Positions 9,420 through 18,766 of a stretch of DNA of 64,000 bases are shown here, in pieces. How positions within the stretch are numbered: position 1 is the first letter of the stretch; the number at the start of each line of letters is the position of its first letter. Source of the DNA: Corynebacterium ciconiae DSM 44920. Its GTDB lineage: Bacteria; Actinomycetota; Actinomycetes; Mycobacteriales; Mycobacteriaceae. Under the pieces are notes generated by a model. That model was not told where the DNA came from. It was given only the letters and a program-made list of their open reading frames with translations, and searched no databases. The position numbers were made by a program, and so were the translations under genes. The stretch covers positions 1,736,001 to 1,800,000 of the forward strand of contig NZ_CP047189.1 of NCBI RefSeq assembly GCF_030440575.1, given 5' to 3'.

Positions 9420-12400
9420 CTAACGCAGCCGGTATTTCCGCCGCCTCGCCTCGCGCTTGTCCTCGAGGTCCATGGCTTCATCGATCTCGGCGGCGCTGCG
9501 CTGCGCCCGCCTACCGCGGCCTTCACGCGCGCGGGTACTGCTTCCTGCCCCAGCACCGGTGCCACCGCCACCAACGCTACCGCTGCTGACCACGGGGGCC
9601 ACGGTGTCGAGAGCGGATTCCACCCCGGTGGTCACATTGACTCGGTCGAGCTGGAACAAGGTGGAGACAAAGTCTGCCACCCATTGCACCAGCTCGACAT
9701 CGCGCAGCTGCGGATCGGTGATGTTGCGCCCCGCCTTGGGCAGCGGAACCATCACCGCTTTAGCGGCGGCGCGGTAGGTTGCGCCACTGAACAGGCGCTT
9801 GAGCCGAACCTGTTGAGAGTCTTTGAGCTCCACCGGGTGGATCTTGATGCGATTGCCCTGCACCACGATGTCCGCCACAGAGGCTCGTGCCGCCACCCGC
9901 CGCAGCCGGGCCATGGTGAGCAGCCGCTGCACTTCCACCGGCAGTGCACCGAAGCGGTCGGCCATATCTTCCACGGCGCGGCCGAGTTCTTCTTCGGTAT
10001 TAGCGGCGGCGATGGTGCGATACATATCCAGCCGCAGGCGTTCGGAGTTGATATAGCTATCCGGAATGTGGGCGTCCACCGGCAGATCGATGCGGATCTC
10101 GGTGGATTCCTTCTCGGTGGCATCCAGCGGCTGACCGGAGGCGAGGGCGCGGAACGTCTCCACAGCCTCTCCGACTAGGCGCATGTAGAGGTCAAAACCC
10201 ACCCCAGCGATGTGCCCGGATTGTTCGGCGCCAAGTACGTTGCCGGCGCCGCGCATCTCGAGGTCCTTCATGGCCACGGCCATGCCGGCCCCGAGATCAT
10301 TGTTTTGGGCGATCGTGGACAGCCGGTCGTAGGAGGTTTCGGTGAGCGTGGATCCCTTGGGGTAGAGGAAATAGGCGTAACCGCGCTCGCGGGAGCGCCC
10401 CACCCGGCCGCGCAGCTGGTGGAGCTGCGATAGGCCCATGTGGTGGGCGTTTTCCACAATCAGGGTGTTGGCATTAGCGATATCGAGGCCTGTTTCCACG
10501 ATGGTGGTGCACACCAGCACGTCATAGTCCCGATTCCAGAAGCCCTGCACGGTTTGTTCCAGCAGTTGCTCGCTCATCTGGCCGTGGGCCACCACGATGC
10601 GCGCCTCGGGCACAAGTTCGCGCAGCTCGCGGGCACGTTTATCGATGTCCTTGACCTTGTTGTGCACGAAAAACACTTGGCCGTCGCGCAGGATTTCGCG
10701 GCGAATAGCGGCAGCGATCTGTTTATCCTCCGCAGCCCCCACGTAGGTGAGCACGGGGTGGCGATCTTCCGGCGGGGTGAGAATGGTGGACATCTCGCGA
10801 ATGCCCGCCATGGACATCTCCAGGGTGCGCGGGATCGGGGTGGCAGACATGGTGAGCACGTCCACGTGGGTGCGCAGGCCCTTGATGTGTTCCTTGTGCT
10901 CCACGCCGAAGCGCTGCTCCTCGTCCACGATCACAAGGCCGAGGTTCTTCCACGTCACACCCGTCTGCAGCAGGCGGTGGGTGCCAATCACTACATCCAC
11001 CTCGCCGCTGGCCAGGCCGGTGATGATCTCCTTAGCCTCCGCGGTGGAGGTAAAACGTGAGAGGCCACGGATCGTCACGGGGAAACCGGCCATCCGTTCT
11101 TCGAACGTGGATAGGTGCTGCTGCGCCAGCAAGGTGGTGGGCACGAGTAGCGCCACCTGCTTGCCGTCTTGCACGGCTTTGAACGCGGCGCGCACCGCCA
11201 CCTCGGTTTTGCCGTAGCCCACATCACCGACGACCACTCGGTCCATCGGCACGGGCTTTTCCATGTCCTCTTTCACGGCCTCGATGGCGAGCATCTGGTC
11301 TTCGGTTTCGACGAAGGGGAAGTTATCCTCCATCTCTTTTTGCCACGGCGAATCCGGGGCAAAGCCGTAGCCGGGCGCTGCCTGGCGCTTGGCGTAGAGC
11401 TCGATGAGTTCACCGGCAATTTCACGCACCGCGGCGCGCGCTTTGCGCTTGGTGTTCTTCCAGTCCGAGCCGCCCATCTTCGACAGCGTTGGGGTTTCGC
11501 CACCCACATATTTGCTCAGAAGATCGATCGAATCCATGGGCACATACAGTTTGTCGGCCGGCGCGCCGCGCTTTGAGGAGGCGTATTCCAGCACTACGTA
11601 TTCGCGCCGCGAGGTGCCATCACCTGTAGTGATGGTGCGCTCAGTCATCTCAATGAATCGGCCGATACCGTGGGTGTCGTGCACCACATAGTCGCCCTTT
11701 TTCAGGGCCAACGGGTCTACCCTATTGCGCTTTTTCGCTGGACGACGCTTCGCCCCGGCAATATCTCCCACCCGGTTACCGGTGAGGTCGGTTTCGGTGA
11801 TCACCACCAAATCGGGATCGTCAAAGATCAAACCATTGTGGGCGAAAGCCTGGTAGAGGGTCACCTCGCCGTCGCTGGGCCGCCAGCCCGGGGTGGCCAC
11901 CTTGGTGCGGATACCCTGTTCCTTGAAGCGCTCCTGCATGCGGTTGATCGCCCCCTTTGCCGGGGCGATGAACGCCGCCTTGCCGCCCGCCACTGTATGG
12001 GCCAGTAGCTGGGTCATCATCGCTTGGATCTCCGCCAGATCGCCTCGCGGCTGCGGAGGCAAAGAAAACTCCAGCGGCAAGGTGAGGTCCTCGCTGGCTT
12101 CCATGATGCCTGGCTCAGCGGCAGTCCAGTGCGGCTGGGACTGGGCGAGCATGGCGTCGTGAAGCGCATCGATGCCCACATAGGAGCCACTCGATAGGTC
12201 CAGATCAGCGGTGGCCACTGGTGCCGCCCCGCCCATCGCGGCTACTTCCCACCCCGCGGCGAGAAACTCCTCATCGGTGGCGATGAGATCGCTGATGCGG
12301 GTGATGATTTTTTGCGGCGCCAGCTCCAGCACGTGCCAACCGCTACCCAGCAGCTGCGGCAAGGGCACCAGTGCATGCGGGCTGAGCACCGGCAGCAGTG

Positions 12401-13217
12401 CCTCCATCCCCTCGGCATAGGTGCGGGTAGAGATCTTATCCAACAGCTCACTCAAGGCGGGGTGATGTGCATATACCCGGGCCAGCTCGCGGGCACGGTC
12501 AGCTACATCATCATCAATCAGCAGCGTGCGAGCCGGATAGATCGACAGCTCACTGAGGGTGCGATTCGCGATGGCACGCTGATCGGCCACCGCGAACTCG
12601 CGCAGCTCGCTCACCTCATCGCCCCAGAACTCAATACGCACCGCTTGGTCCGCGGTGGTGGGAAAAATATCGATAATGCCGCCGCGGGTGGCGAACTCGC
12701 CGCGCCGGGAGACCATATCTACATGCGCATAGCCGAAAAACACCAAGCGTGTGCGCAACTGCTCAAAATCGCACTCCTCATCCACCCGCAGATGGATCGA
12801 CTGCTGCGGGGCATCGAGCACTGGCTGGCAATAGCTCCGCGCGGGTGTGACTACCACCCGATAGTCCTGCAGGCGATCGAGGGTCTGCGCCCGCCGCCCC
12901 ACAATGTCCATTCCAGGGCTGAGCCGCTCGTGTGGCAGGGTCTCCCAAGAGGGCAAAAAGGCAACCTTCTCCCCCACCATCGCCTTAAGCTCCGCAGTGA
13001 GATCCTCGGCCTCGCGGCCATTGGCAGTAACCACCAATAGCTGTGTGCGCTGCGAGAGCGCGGCGATGGCCCAGCTGCGGGCTTGATCGTGCAGCGATAG
13101 GTGCAGGCGTGGATCGCCCACGTGGGTGAGCAAACCAGCGAACTTCTTGTCCTCAGCGGCGGTACGAGCCAGCCCGCTGAGCATGGGAGTGGATGATCGG
13201 GACGCCTCGACAGTCAC
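9420..13217 (-). CDS. mfd: Transcription-repair coupling factor Mfd
   Basis: 1265 residues, full length. It displaces RNA polymerase stalled at DNA lesions and recruits UvrA. Visible in order: UvrB-homology module ([20 protein letters not shown]), RNAP-interaction domain ([38 protein letters not shown]), translocase motifs ([75 protein letters not shown]) and the C-terminal autoinhibitory domain. The longest frame starts at GTG 13217; ATG 13184 is a plausible alternative. The Lys/Arg-rich C-terminal tail is typical of actinobacteria. Confidence 0.97.
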   Translation of the reverse strand: MTVEASRSSTPMLSGLARTAAEDKKFAGLLTHVGDPRLHLSLHDQARSWAIAALSQRTQLLVVTANGREAEDLTAELKAMVGEKVAFLPSWETLPHERLSPGMDIVGRRAQTLDRLQDYRVVVTPARSYCQPVLDAPQQSIHLRVDEECDFEQLRTRLVFFGYAHVDMVSRRGEFATRGGIIDIFPTTADQAVRIEFWGDEVSELREFAVADQRAIANRTLSELSIYPARTLLIDDDVADRARELARVYAHHPALSELLDKISTRTYAEGMEALLPVLSPHALVPLPQLLGSGWHVLELAPQKIITRISDLIATDEEFLAAGWEVAAMGGAAPVATADLDLSSGSYVGIDALHDAMLAQSQPHWTAAEPGIMEASEDLTLPLEFSLPPQPRGDLAEIQAMMTQLLAHTVAGGKAAFIAPAKGAINRMQERFKEQGIRTKVATPGWRPSDGEVTLYQAFAHNGLIFDDPDLVVITETDLTGNRVGDIAGAKRRPAKKRNRVDPLALKKGDYVVHDTHGIGRFIEMTERTITTGDGTSRREYVVLEYASSKRGAPADKLYVPMDSIDLLSKYVGGETPTLSKMGGSDWKNTKRKARAAVREIAGELIELYAKRQAAPGYGFAPDSPWQKEMEDNFPFVETEDQMLAIEAVKEDMEKPVPMDRVVVGDVGYGKTEVAVRAAFKAVQDGKQVALLVPTTLLAQQHLSTFEERMAGFPVTIRGLSRFTSTAEAKEIITGLASGEVDVVIGTHRLLQTGVTWKNLGLVIVDEEQRFGVEHKEHIKGLRTHVDVLTMSATPIPRTLEMSMAGIREMSTILTPPEDRHPVLTYVGAAEDKQIAAAIRREILRDGQVFFVHNKVKDIDKRARELRELVPEARIVVAHGQMSEQLLEQTVQGFWNRDYDVLVCTTIVETGLDIANANTLIVENAHHMGLSQLHQLRGRVGRSRERGYAYFLYPKGSTLTETSYDRLSTIAQNNDLGAGMAVAMKDLEMRGAGNVLGAEQSGHIAGVGFDLYMRLVGEAVETFRALASGQPLDATEKESTEIRIDLPVDAHIPDSYINSERLRLDMYRTIAAANTEEELGRAVEDMADRFGALPVEVQRLLTMARLRRVAARASVADIVVQGNRIKIHPVELKDSQQVRLKRLFSGATYRAAAKAVMVPLPKAGRNITDPQLRDVELVQWVADFVSTLFQLDRVNVTTGVESALDTVAPVVSSGSVGGGGTGAGAGSSTRAREGRGRRAQRSAAEIDEAMDLEDKREARRRKYRLR

Positions 13218-13504
13218 GACTTCGGCGATGCCTTCCTGACACGATGGGAAACGAACAAAATTCTGACAATTGCTGTGATGAAACCCTAGGGCGGCGATAT
13301 CTCACGCGCACCGGCACATCAGTTGCCGTGGCGGGCTTCATGCGACAGCACTACCGCGCGATACTACTCGCCGCCCCAGACACGCCCCTCACCACGGCAC
13401 ATGGCCGCTCTCACCACGAGCTCCAGCGCGCTGCAGTCCACAGCCGCGCTACCGCCTCCACCACCCCTGTTTTCCCCACAGAGAGGTGTTCTGCAGGGGG
13501 CGCG

Positions 13505-14257
13505 CTAGGGGGTCTCGGGGGATGCAGAATCTGTAGGAGCGGCAACTGTGGAGTCGTTGCCCTGCTGGAGTTGACGGTTGTGCTCGCGCTGGAGAGCTTC
13601 GGGGGCTTCGGTGGGCTGATAATACTTGGCATTCTCGCCTACGGTCTTAAGTTCTGGATCCCGCAGGCTGGGATCTGCCACCATGCCGGCTAGGCCATTC
13701 CAGCACAGATTAACAATGTGTGCGGCCACCACTTCCTTGCTGGGCTCGCGCACATCCAGCCACCACTGCGCCGTGGAGGAGGCCATACCCACCAGCGCCT
13801 GGCCATAAAGCACTGCCACATCGGGGTTGAGCCCGGATTTCTCGAAAGCGCCGGCCAAGATATAGGACACATTTCCTACGGTGTCATTGAGCAGCGTGGA
13901 GTAGGTGTTTTGCTGCTCGGGATCCACATCGCGGGTGAGGATGGTGAACTCATCGGTGTGGTCTTCTACAAAAGAAAGGAAGGCCATAACGGCGGATTCC
14001 ACGCGGCGGCGATAGCCAGAGCAGTTCAGCGCATTTTCAATGACTGAGCGCATCAGCTGCGTATCGCGGTCCACAACCTCGGCATAGAGCCCCTCTTTGC
14101 CCCCAAAGTGCTCATAGACTACCGGCTTAGACACCCCGGCGCGGGAGGCGATCTCTTCCACACTCGTGCCCTTGAGCCCGCGCTCAGCAAAGACTGTGCG
14201 CCCCACTTCAATCAGTTGCTCGCGGCGCTGCTTGCCGGTCATCCTCCGCTTCACCAT
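13505..14257 (-). CDS. TetR-family transcriptional regulator
   Basis: 250 residues. The N-terminal helix-turn-helix is clear: RREQLIEVGRTVFAERGLKG, VEEIASRAGVSKPVVYEHFG, then GGKEGLYAEVV. The C-terminal domain has a conserved Trp-rich segment (AQWWLDVREPSKEVVA) and ends in a Gln/Ser-rich tail. Ligand unknown. It is upstream of and co-directional with mfd (287-base gap). A near-palindrome directly before the start codon (14261-14279) is a candidate autoregulatory operator. The second Met (codon 6) is an alternative start. Confidence 0.88.
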   Translation of the reverse strand: MVKRRMTGKQRREQLIEVGRTVFAERGLKGTSVEEIASRAGVSKPVVYEHFGGKEGLYAEVVDRDTQLMRSVIENALNCSGYRRRVESAVMAFLSFVEDHTDEFTILTRDVDPEQQNTYSTLLNDTVGNVSYILAGAFEKSGLNPDVAVLYGQALVGMASSTAQWWLDVREPSKEVVAAHIVNLCWNGLAGMVADPSLRDPELKTVGENAKYYQPTEAPEALQREHNRQLQQGNDSTVAAPTDSASPETP

Positions 14258-14260
14258 GCA

Positions 14261-14279
14261 GTAAAGCCTATACGCTTAC
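14261..14279 (-). promoter_or_regulatory. Candidate TetR operator
   Basis: The 19-base sequence GTAAAGCCTATACGCTTAC (plus strand) has arms GTAAAGC / GCTTAC that mirror each other imperfectly around TATA. It is three bases upstream of the TetR start codon, where autorepression sites usually lie. Confidence 0.4.
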
Positions 14280-14388
14280 GCATCTCTCAGCTGCATCCCT
14301 CTCCCCTCACACCTCCCCCACGGGCGATTGGCACCCCCTCGACGCTATGTTGTAGGATTTCTAGCGCACCGCCTACGCGCGAGTGCGT

Positions 14389-14460
14389 TTCCCCATGGTG
14401 TAATTGGCAACACTACGGTTTTTGGTACCGTCATTCTAGGTTCGAGTCCTGGTGGGGAAG
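14389..14460 (+). tRNA. tRNA-Gln, anticodon TTG
   Basis: Cloverleaf: acceptor TTCCCCA/TGGGGAA (14389-14395 with 14453-14459), anticodon stem ACGGT/ACCGT around loop TTTTGGT (anticodon TTG at 14422-14424), T-arm CTAGG-TTCGAGT-CCTGG, discriminator G14460. No encoded CCA. A T-rich stretch (CTTTTTTTATT) follows at once and may end the transcript. Confidence 0.93.
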
Positions 14461-14653
14461 CTTTTTTTATTGCCTCACCCCCTCCTCCGCGCATCCTGAG
14501 GCCGAGGCGTGTCGACGCCCCCTCCCTACCCCCTCATTGTGTGTGCCGAAGATATTCCGGCCGGCCAGCGCATGCGGACAAAGTTTTGCACCCCTACATA
14601 CTATGGCTGTAACGTGTGTGACAAAAGTTAAGTCTCGTTTAGGTAACACCTGA

Positions 14654-14659
14654 TAGACT
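14654..14659 (+). promoter_or_regulatory. Candidate -10 box for the SGNH hydrolase gene
   Basis: TAGACT about 75 bases upstream of ATG 14735; the same hexamer is found before the DivIC-like gene and rplY. No convincing -35 element was seen. Confidence 0.4.
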
Positions 14660-14734
14660 CCCATGCGATATACATCAATGATGCCGCTGACGTGCGGCGC
14701 TGATGTTTCCTGTGACCCGATTGGAAAGAACTTC

Positions 14735-15592
14735 ATGAAGTCTGCATCCCGGACCCGTACGAAGGTGCTGTCTCTAGTGACCGCCGCAGCCGCCGCTATG
14801 GGAATCACCGCGGCGCTTCCCACCACCGCAGAGGCCGCGCCCGGCAATGTTGTGGTGGTCGGCGATTCTATGCCTGCCAACCCCAGCATTGAGGACTACG
14901 TGGGCAGCAAGCTGCCCGAGCAGGCTCGCGGTCTCACTCCGAACGCCAAGGTCAACCATGTGGGCTGCGGCTCTGACGGGCTGTTCACCGGCACTTACGC
15001 CCGCGTCTCCGGCAAGGCTGTAGATGATTTCACCTGCCCCGGCGCGAGCTTCATGACCGGTGGCATGCGGGTGGACTTCGCCCTCGACACCGCGGCACAG
15101 CGCGGCAAGCTCAACGGCGCTACCTCTGAGGTTGTTATCTTCGCCGGCGCCAATGACACCTACTCGCGGATGCGTAACCAGTCCTTGCCCGACATTGAGC
15201 GCGAGCTCTATGGCGCCATCCGTGGCTCTATCGCCAAGGCTAAGCACTACGCCCCGAATGCCCGCGTGAAGGTTGTGGGTATGCCCCACGTGGCCAATGC
15301 CAATGGCGGCGTGTGCCTGATTAACGTGATCCCGAATATTCCGCTAGGCATTCCTGCCGGAGTGGTTAACGATGTCGAGTTCCACCTGCAGTGGGCTCAG
15401 GTACATGCCTCCCATGATGGTGGCGCCACCTTTGTTGACACCAAGCCGATCTCCGATGGGCACGAGATGTGCTCCAATGACCGCTGGATCACCGGCATCA
15501 TTGACACCACCGCCCGCAGCCCGCACAATCTCATGTTCCACATGACTGATGCCGGCCTGACCTCCGTGGCCACCCACACCGCCCGCTCCTAA
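14735..15592 (+). CDS. Secreted SGNH/GDSL-family hydrolase
   Basis: 285 residues from ATG 14735, eight or so bases after GGAAAGAA. A signal peptide (VLSLVTAAAAAMGITAALPT, cleavage likely after AEA at 33-35) exports it. The SGNH blocks are VVVGDSMPAN (nucleophile Ser45) and FAGANDTYS (Asn140), with a C-terminal His in NLMFHMTDAG (His269). Several Cys suggest disulfides. Related corynebacterial and mycobacterial enzymes are secreted esterases/lipases; the substrate is unknown. The longer open frame starting at 14663 was rejected because the RBS and signal peptide fit the later ATG. Confidence 0.87.
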   Translation: MKSASRTRTKVLSLVTAAAAAMGITAALPTTAEAAPGNVVVVGDSMPANPSIEDYVGSKLPEQARGLTPNAKVNHVGCGSDGLFTGTYARVSGKAVDDFTCPGASFMTGGMRVDFALDTAAQRGKLNGATSEVVIFAGANDTYSRMRNQSLPDIERELYGAIRGSIAKAKHYAPNARVKVVGMPHVANANGGVCLINVIPNIPLGIPAGVVNDVEFHLQWAQVHASHDGGATFVDTKPISDGHEMCSNDRWITGIIDTTARSPHNLMFHMTDAGLTSVATHTARS

Positions 15593-15640
15593 GCGCGGTG
15601 CCTGCGCGGCAGTTCTGCCAGCTGCGTTTTACACGTCGCC

Positions 15641-15692
15641 AACACCCGGCTCTCAGTCTCTTCGCTAGTCGAGGGACCAGGGACCGGGTGTT
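15641..15692. terminator. Inverted repeat between convergent SGNH hydrolase and iunH
   Basis: Arms AACACCCGG (15641-15649) and CCGGGTGTT (15684-15692), 9 bp perfect, with a 34-base loop between the two stop codons. There is no T-run. Its role as a terminator rests on position. Confidence 0.45.
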
Positions 15693-15739
15693 CGCATGTC
15701 ACGCCGGCGAGCGTCCACACGCTCTGGCGAGAGCCCAAC

Positions 15740-16699
15740 CTAGAGCTCAGGCTTGTCCTCGACAGCGGCGATTGCCTCGGTAACCAGCTGCCAGAACCGC
15801 CCGTGGTCGAGGGTGGTGGCCACCTGGGTGGAGCACTCGGGCCCAGCGGGGCTACGGAAGTCCACCACGGTCATGCCGGTGGTGAGACTTCCCCGCAGTT
15901 CCACGTCGATGGGGGCTCGGCGGGTGGCCACACATTCGGGATCGATCAGGTAGGCGATGGTGCAGGGATCGTGCACCGGCGGGTCATCGAAACCTTGGTT
16001 CTCGCGGTAGGCCTCGCGGAAGAATCCGCACAGGTCCACCACGAGCTGGGAGCAGTCGGTGCCGAGCTCAGCGATGCTGCGCTCCACTTCACGGGTAGCA
16101 AGTGCTTGGTGGGTGAGGTCGAGGCCCACCATGGTCACCGGCCAGCCGGCGTTGAACACGATGTGGGCGGCTTCTGGGTCCACATACACGTTGAATTCTG
16201 CCCAGGCGGTGCGGTTGCCGGTGTGGTAGCCGCCTCCCATGAGCACGACTTCTCGGACCTTCTCCACGATGCGCGGCTCCTTGCGCACCGCGAGGGCGAT
16301 ATTGGTTAGCGGGCCGGTGGGCACCAGGGTGATCTCACCGGCGTCGCTGGCCATGATGGTGTCGATGATGAAGTCTACGCCGTGCTTCTGCCCCAGTGGC
16401 ACGCGCGGCTCGGGCAGGCTGGCCCCATCGAGCCCGGTCTCGCCGTGCACATCGGCAGCCACAGTCAGCGGCCGGACCAGTGGGCGGTCACAGCCGGGGT
16501 AGACCACCGTGTCGAGCCGAGCTACGGTGGCCACCGCGCGGGCGTTATGGGTTACCTTCTCGAGGGTTTGGTTTCCGCCGATGGTGGTGATGCCCAGCAG
16601 CTCAATGGCGGGATTGCCGCCGGCGAGGATGATGGCCACCGCATCGTCGTGGCCGGGATCGCAGTCCAGAATGATTTTTCGAGGAGTGTGTGCGCTCAT
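15740..16699 (-). CDS. Inosine/uridine-preferring nucleoside hydrolase
   Basis: 319 residues. The N-terminal Asp cluster KIILDCDPGHDDAVAIILA binds Ca2+, and later family motifs include LVPTGPLTNIALAV, VVLMGGGY and the active-site His region DDPPVHDPCTIAYLI. The enzyme splits ribonucleosides into base and ribose for salvage. It lies 58 nt after the MetQ-like lipoprotein gene and may share its transcript, which would link a binding protein to nucleoside use, but this is inference. Confidence 0.92.
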   Translation of the reverse strand: MSAHTPRKIILDCDPGHDDAVAIILAGGNPAIELLGITTIGGNQTLEKVTHNARAVATVARLDTVVYPGCDRPLVRPLTVAADVHGETGLDGASLPEPRVPLGQKHGVDFIIDTIMASDAGEITLVPTGPLTNIALAVRKEPRIVEKVREVVLMGGGYHTGNRTAWAEFNVYVDPEAAHIVFNAGWPVTMVGLDLTHQALATREVERSIAELGTDCSQLVVDLCGFFREAYRENQGFDDPPVHDPCTIAYLIDPECVATRRAPIDVELRGSLTTGMTVVDFRSPAGPECSTQVATTLDHGRFWQLVTEAIAAVEDKPEL

Positions 16700-16757
16700 A
16701 GTTCTTCAGTCTAAAGAGTCACACCACTGGGCGCTGGGACTGTGCCGTAGCCCTGCG

Positions 16758-17558
16758 CTAGTGCTGGGCGGGAAGCACAGCCCCGTGGTAATTGTTGCGG
16801 ATAAATTCCGCTACCTCAGGCGACTGTAGTGCCGTGGCGAGGGCTTTCACCTGCGGCGAGTCGGCCACATCCTGCCAAGCCACGAGAATATTGACATAGG
16901 GGTTGTTATCTGGATCCTCGCCGGCCAGGCTGTCCTCCTCATAGTTCAGTCCGGCCTCGAGCGCGAAGTTGCCGTTAATCACCGAGACGGCCACATCTTT
17001 GTCTTCGAGGGTCTGGGGCAAAAGGCGAGCGTCGACAAGCGTGATTGTGAGATCGCGGGGGTTGGCGGTGATGTCTTCTACCGCGGTCTCGGCGCTGCGC
17101 TCGTCGATCTCGATGAGGTTGTTCTCCGCCAGTAGCGATAGTGCGCGCGCACGGTTGACGGGATCGTTCGGGATGGTCACTGTGGCGCCGGCGGGCAGCT
17201 GCTCGAGGGAATCGACGCTGGTGGAAAACACCGTGAGCGGCTCAAGGTGCACAGCTGCGACGGAACGCAGACTGTGATCATCGTTTTCCTCGCTCCACTC
17301 CTGCAGATAGGGATCGTGCTGGAAGAAGTTGGCGTCCGCATCACCATTGGCGGTCACGTGGTTGGGATCAATGCCTCCCTGGATCACCTTCACATCCAGC
17401 TCGACGCCCTCGGCAAGGCCTTCATCGGCAATGTAGTTCAGGATGCGGGCGTGCGGCTCGGGCGAGGCGACGAGGGTGAGCGTGTTCTCCTTGTGTTCGG
17501 AGCTACAAGCACTCAGGGCTAGGACACACACTACGGCGGCGGCTAGTCGTTTGAACAT
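16758..17558 (-). CDS. MetQ/NlpA-family ABC substrate-binding lipoprotein
   Basis: 266 residues. Signal peptide with lipobox LSAC, lipidated Cys18 (MFKRLAAAVVCVLALSACSS). The body matches NlpA/MetQ binding proteins: LTLVASPEPHARILNYIADE, NFFQHDPYLQEW, TIPNDPVNRARALSLLAENN, NYEEDSLAGEDPDNNPYVNI. Relatives bind D- or L-methionine. No ABC ATPase or permease gene lies nearby, so it must use a transporter encoded elsewhere or act otherwise. It starts four bases after the interrupted oxygenase gene. Confidence 0.9.
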   Translation of the reverse strand: MFKRLAAAVVCVLALSACSSEHKENTLTLVASPEPHARILNYIADEGLAEGVELDVKVIQGGIDPNHVTANGDADANFFQHDPYLQEWSEENDDHSLRSVAAVHLEPLTVFSTSVDSLEQLPAGATVTIPNDPVNRARALSLLAENNLIEIDERSAETAVEDITANPRDLTITLVDARLLPQTLEDKDVAVSVINGNFALEAGLNYEEDSLAGEDPDNNPYVNILVAWQDVADSPQVKALATALQSPEVAEFIRNNYHGAVLPAQH

Positions 17559-17562
17559 GATC

Positions 17563-18612
17563 TCAGGCTGCTTTCTTGTGCTTATCGACGATCACCGCGA
17601 AGTTGTCTGCGATGTGCTGGTGGTATTTCTGCGTCACATCAGGGTGAGCACGCAGGCGCGACTTCAAGGCATTCAACCCGTTGGTGCAGTAGATCTCCTC
17701 GCCGTCAAGATCCACCCCTATCTCCTCGGTGCCGGTCTTAAGCTCTGGCGGCAGGGTGATGCGGGGGATTTCGGCGTCGAGCGCTGGGCTGTAGAAGAAA
17801 GGAAGCGAAAACCGCTCGGTTCCTGGCAAAGAGGGCAGCACTCGGTGCGGGGTGGCCTTTAAATAACCACCGGTGGCCACGCTCATCAGCTCGCCGATGT
17901 TGACGATGAGATAGTCCTCCACTGCTGGCACATTCACCCAGCTGCCGTCTACCAGCACCTGCAAGCCACGCGAATCCTCCTCCACGGTGAGCAGGGTGAT
18001 GAAACCAGCGTCGTGGTGGGCACCCACCCCCTGGCGAGTGGCGGAGAGATCATGGGCGGGATAGTGCACGATCTTCAGCAGTGAATGCGGGGCCGCGAAC
18101 GCCTCGGCGAAAGTGTCCTCGCCATGGCCGAGCGCCACCGCCCAAGCGCGCAGCAGCTGCTCTCCTATCTGCTCCAGCTAGGCAAACCAGGCGAGGGCGC
18201 GGGTTTTGAGTTCGGGCTGATCCTGCGGCCACTGATTGGGCCCCTGCAGGATCTTCCACGGCTCGGCGGGCACCTTCTCTAATTCAGCGGGCAGCTCTGG
18301 ACCGATGTCTAGTTGCTCGCGCCAGTCGCGCAAACCTTGGGTGCGCTCCGCGCCGGTGGCGGTGTAGCCGCGATAGTGCGGGGAATGCACCTGAGCGATG
18401 CGGCGTTTTGTGGCTGCGGATTGGGAGAAAAAGGCGCGGGCCTCAGCTAAGAGCGCGTCGCGTTCGGCGGGGTCGATGCCGTGGCGGGCCAAATAGAAAA
18501 AACCCACCTCGTGGGCGGCCTGTCGCAGCGCATCTAGCTCATCCGCATAACCAGGCGCCGAAGGGCTGCGCAGGCGGGAGAAATCGATGACGGGAATATT
18601 CAGAGAAGCCAT
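17563..18612 (-). pseudogene. Isopenicillin N synthase-like 2-oxoglutarate/Fe(II) oxygenase with an in-frame TAG
   Basis: One frame encodes a family-typical protein of about 349 codons, interrupted by a single TAG at 18178-18180. Before it comes the N-terminal half (MASLNIPVIDFSRL, AAHEVGFFYLARHGID). After it, in the same frame and with no gap, come LEQIGEQLLRAW and the catalytic half: the Fe-binding pair GVGAHHDAGFITLL and ATPHRVLPSLPGTERFS with 2OG-binding Arg. A G-to-T change of GAG to TAG would explain it. It could be a true nonsense mutation, a sequencing error, or two polypeptides. It directly precedes the MetQ-like gene. Confidence 0.8.
17580..17590 (+). repeat. GCTTATCGACG 11-mer, copy 2
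   Basis: Exact plus-strand match inside the minus-strand oxygenase gene, there read as GTC-GAT-AAG (Val-Asp-Lys), so a different frame from copy 1. Confidence 0.8.
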
Positions 18613-18766
18613 GCCGCCATCATAGACCCCTCTGTCTATCCAGTCCGCACTATACCCCCACCCTGGCCGCAACTACACCCGCAAGTAGCGCCGCTAGCTG
18701 GCCTTTTAATGCAGACCGCTCAGTACGCTCACAGGTGCTGTTCGCACGCTCCTCTCCCAAACGGGT

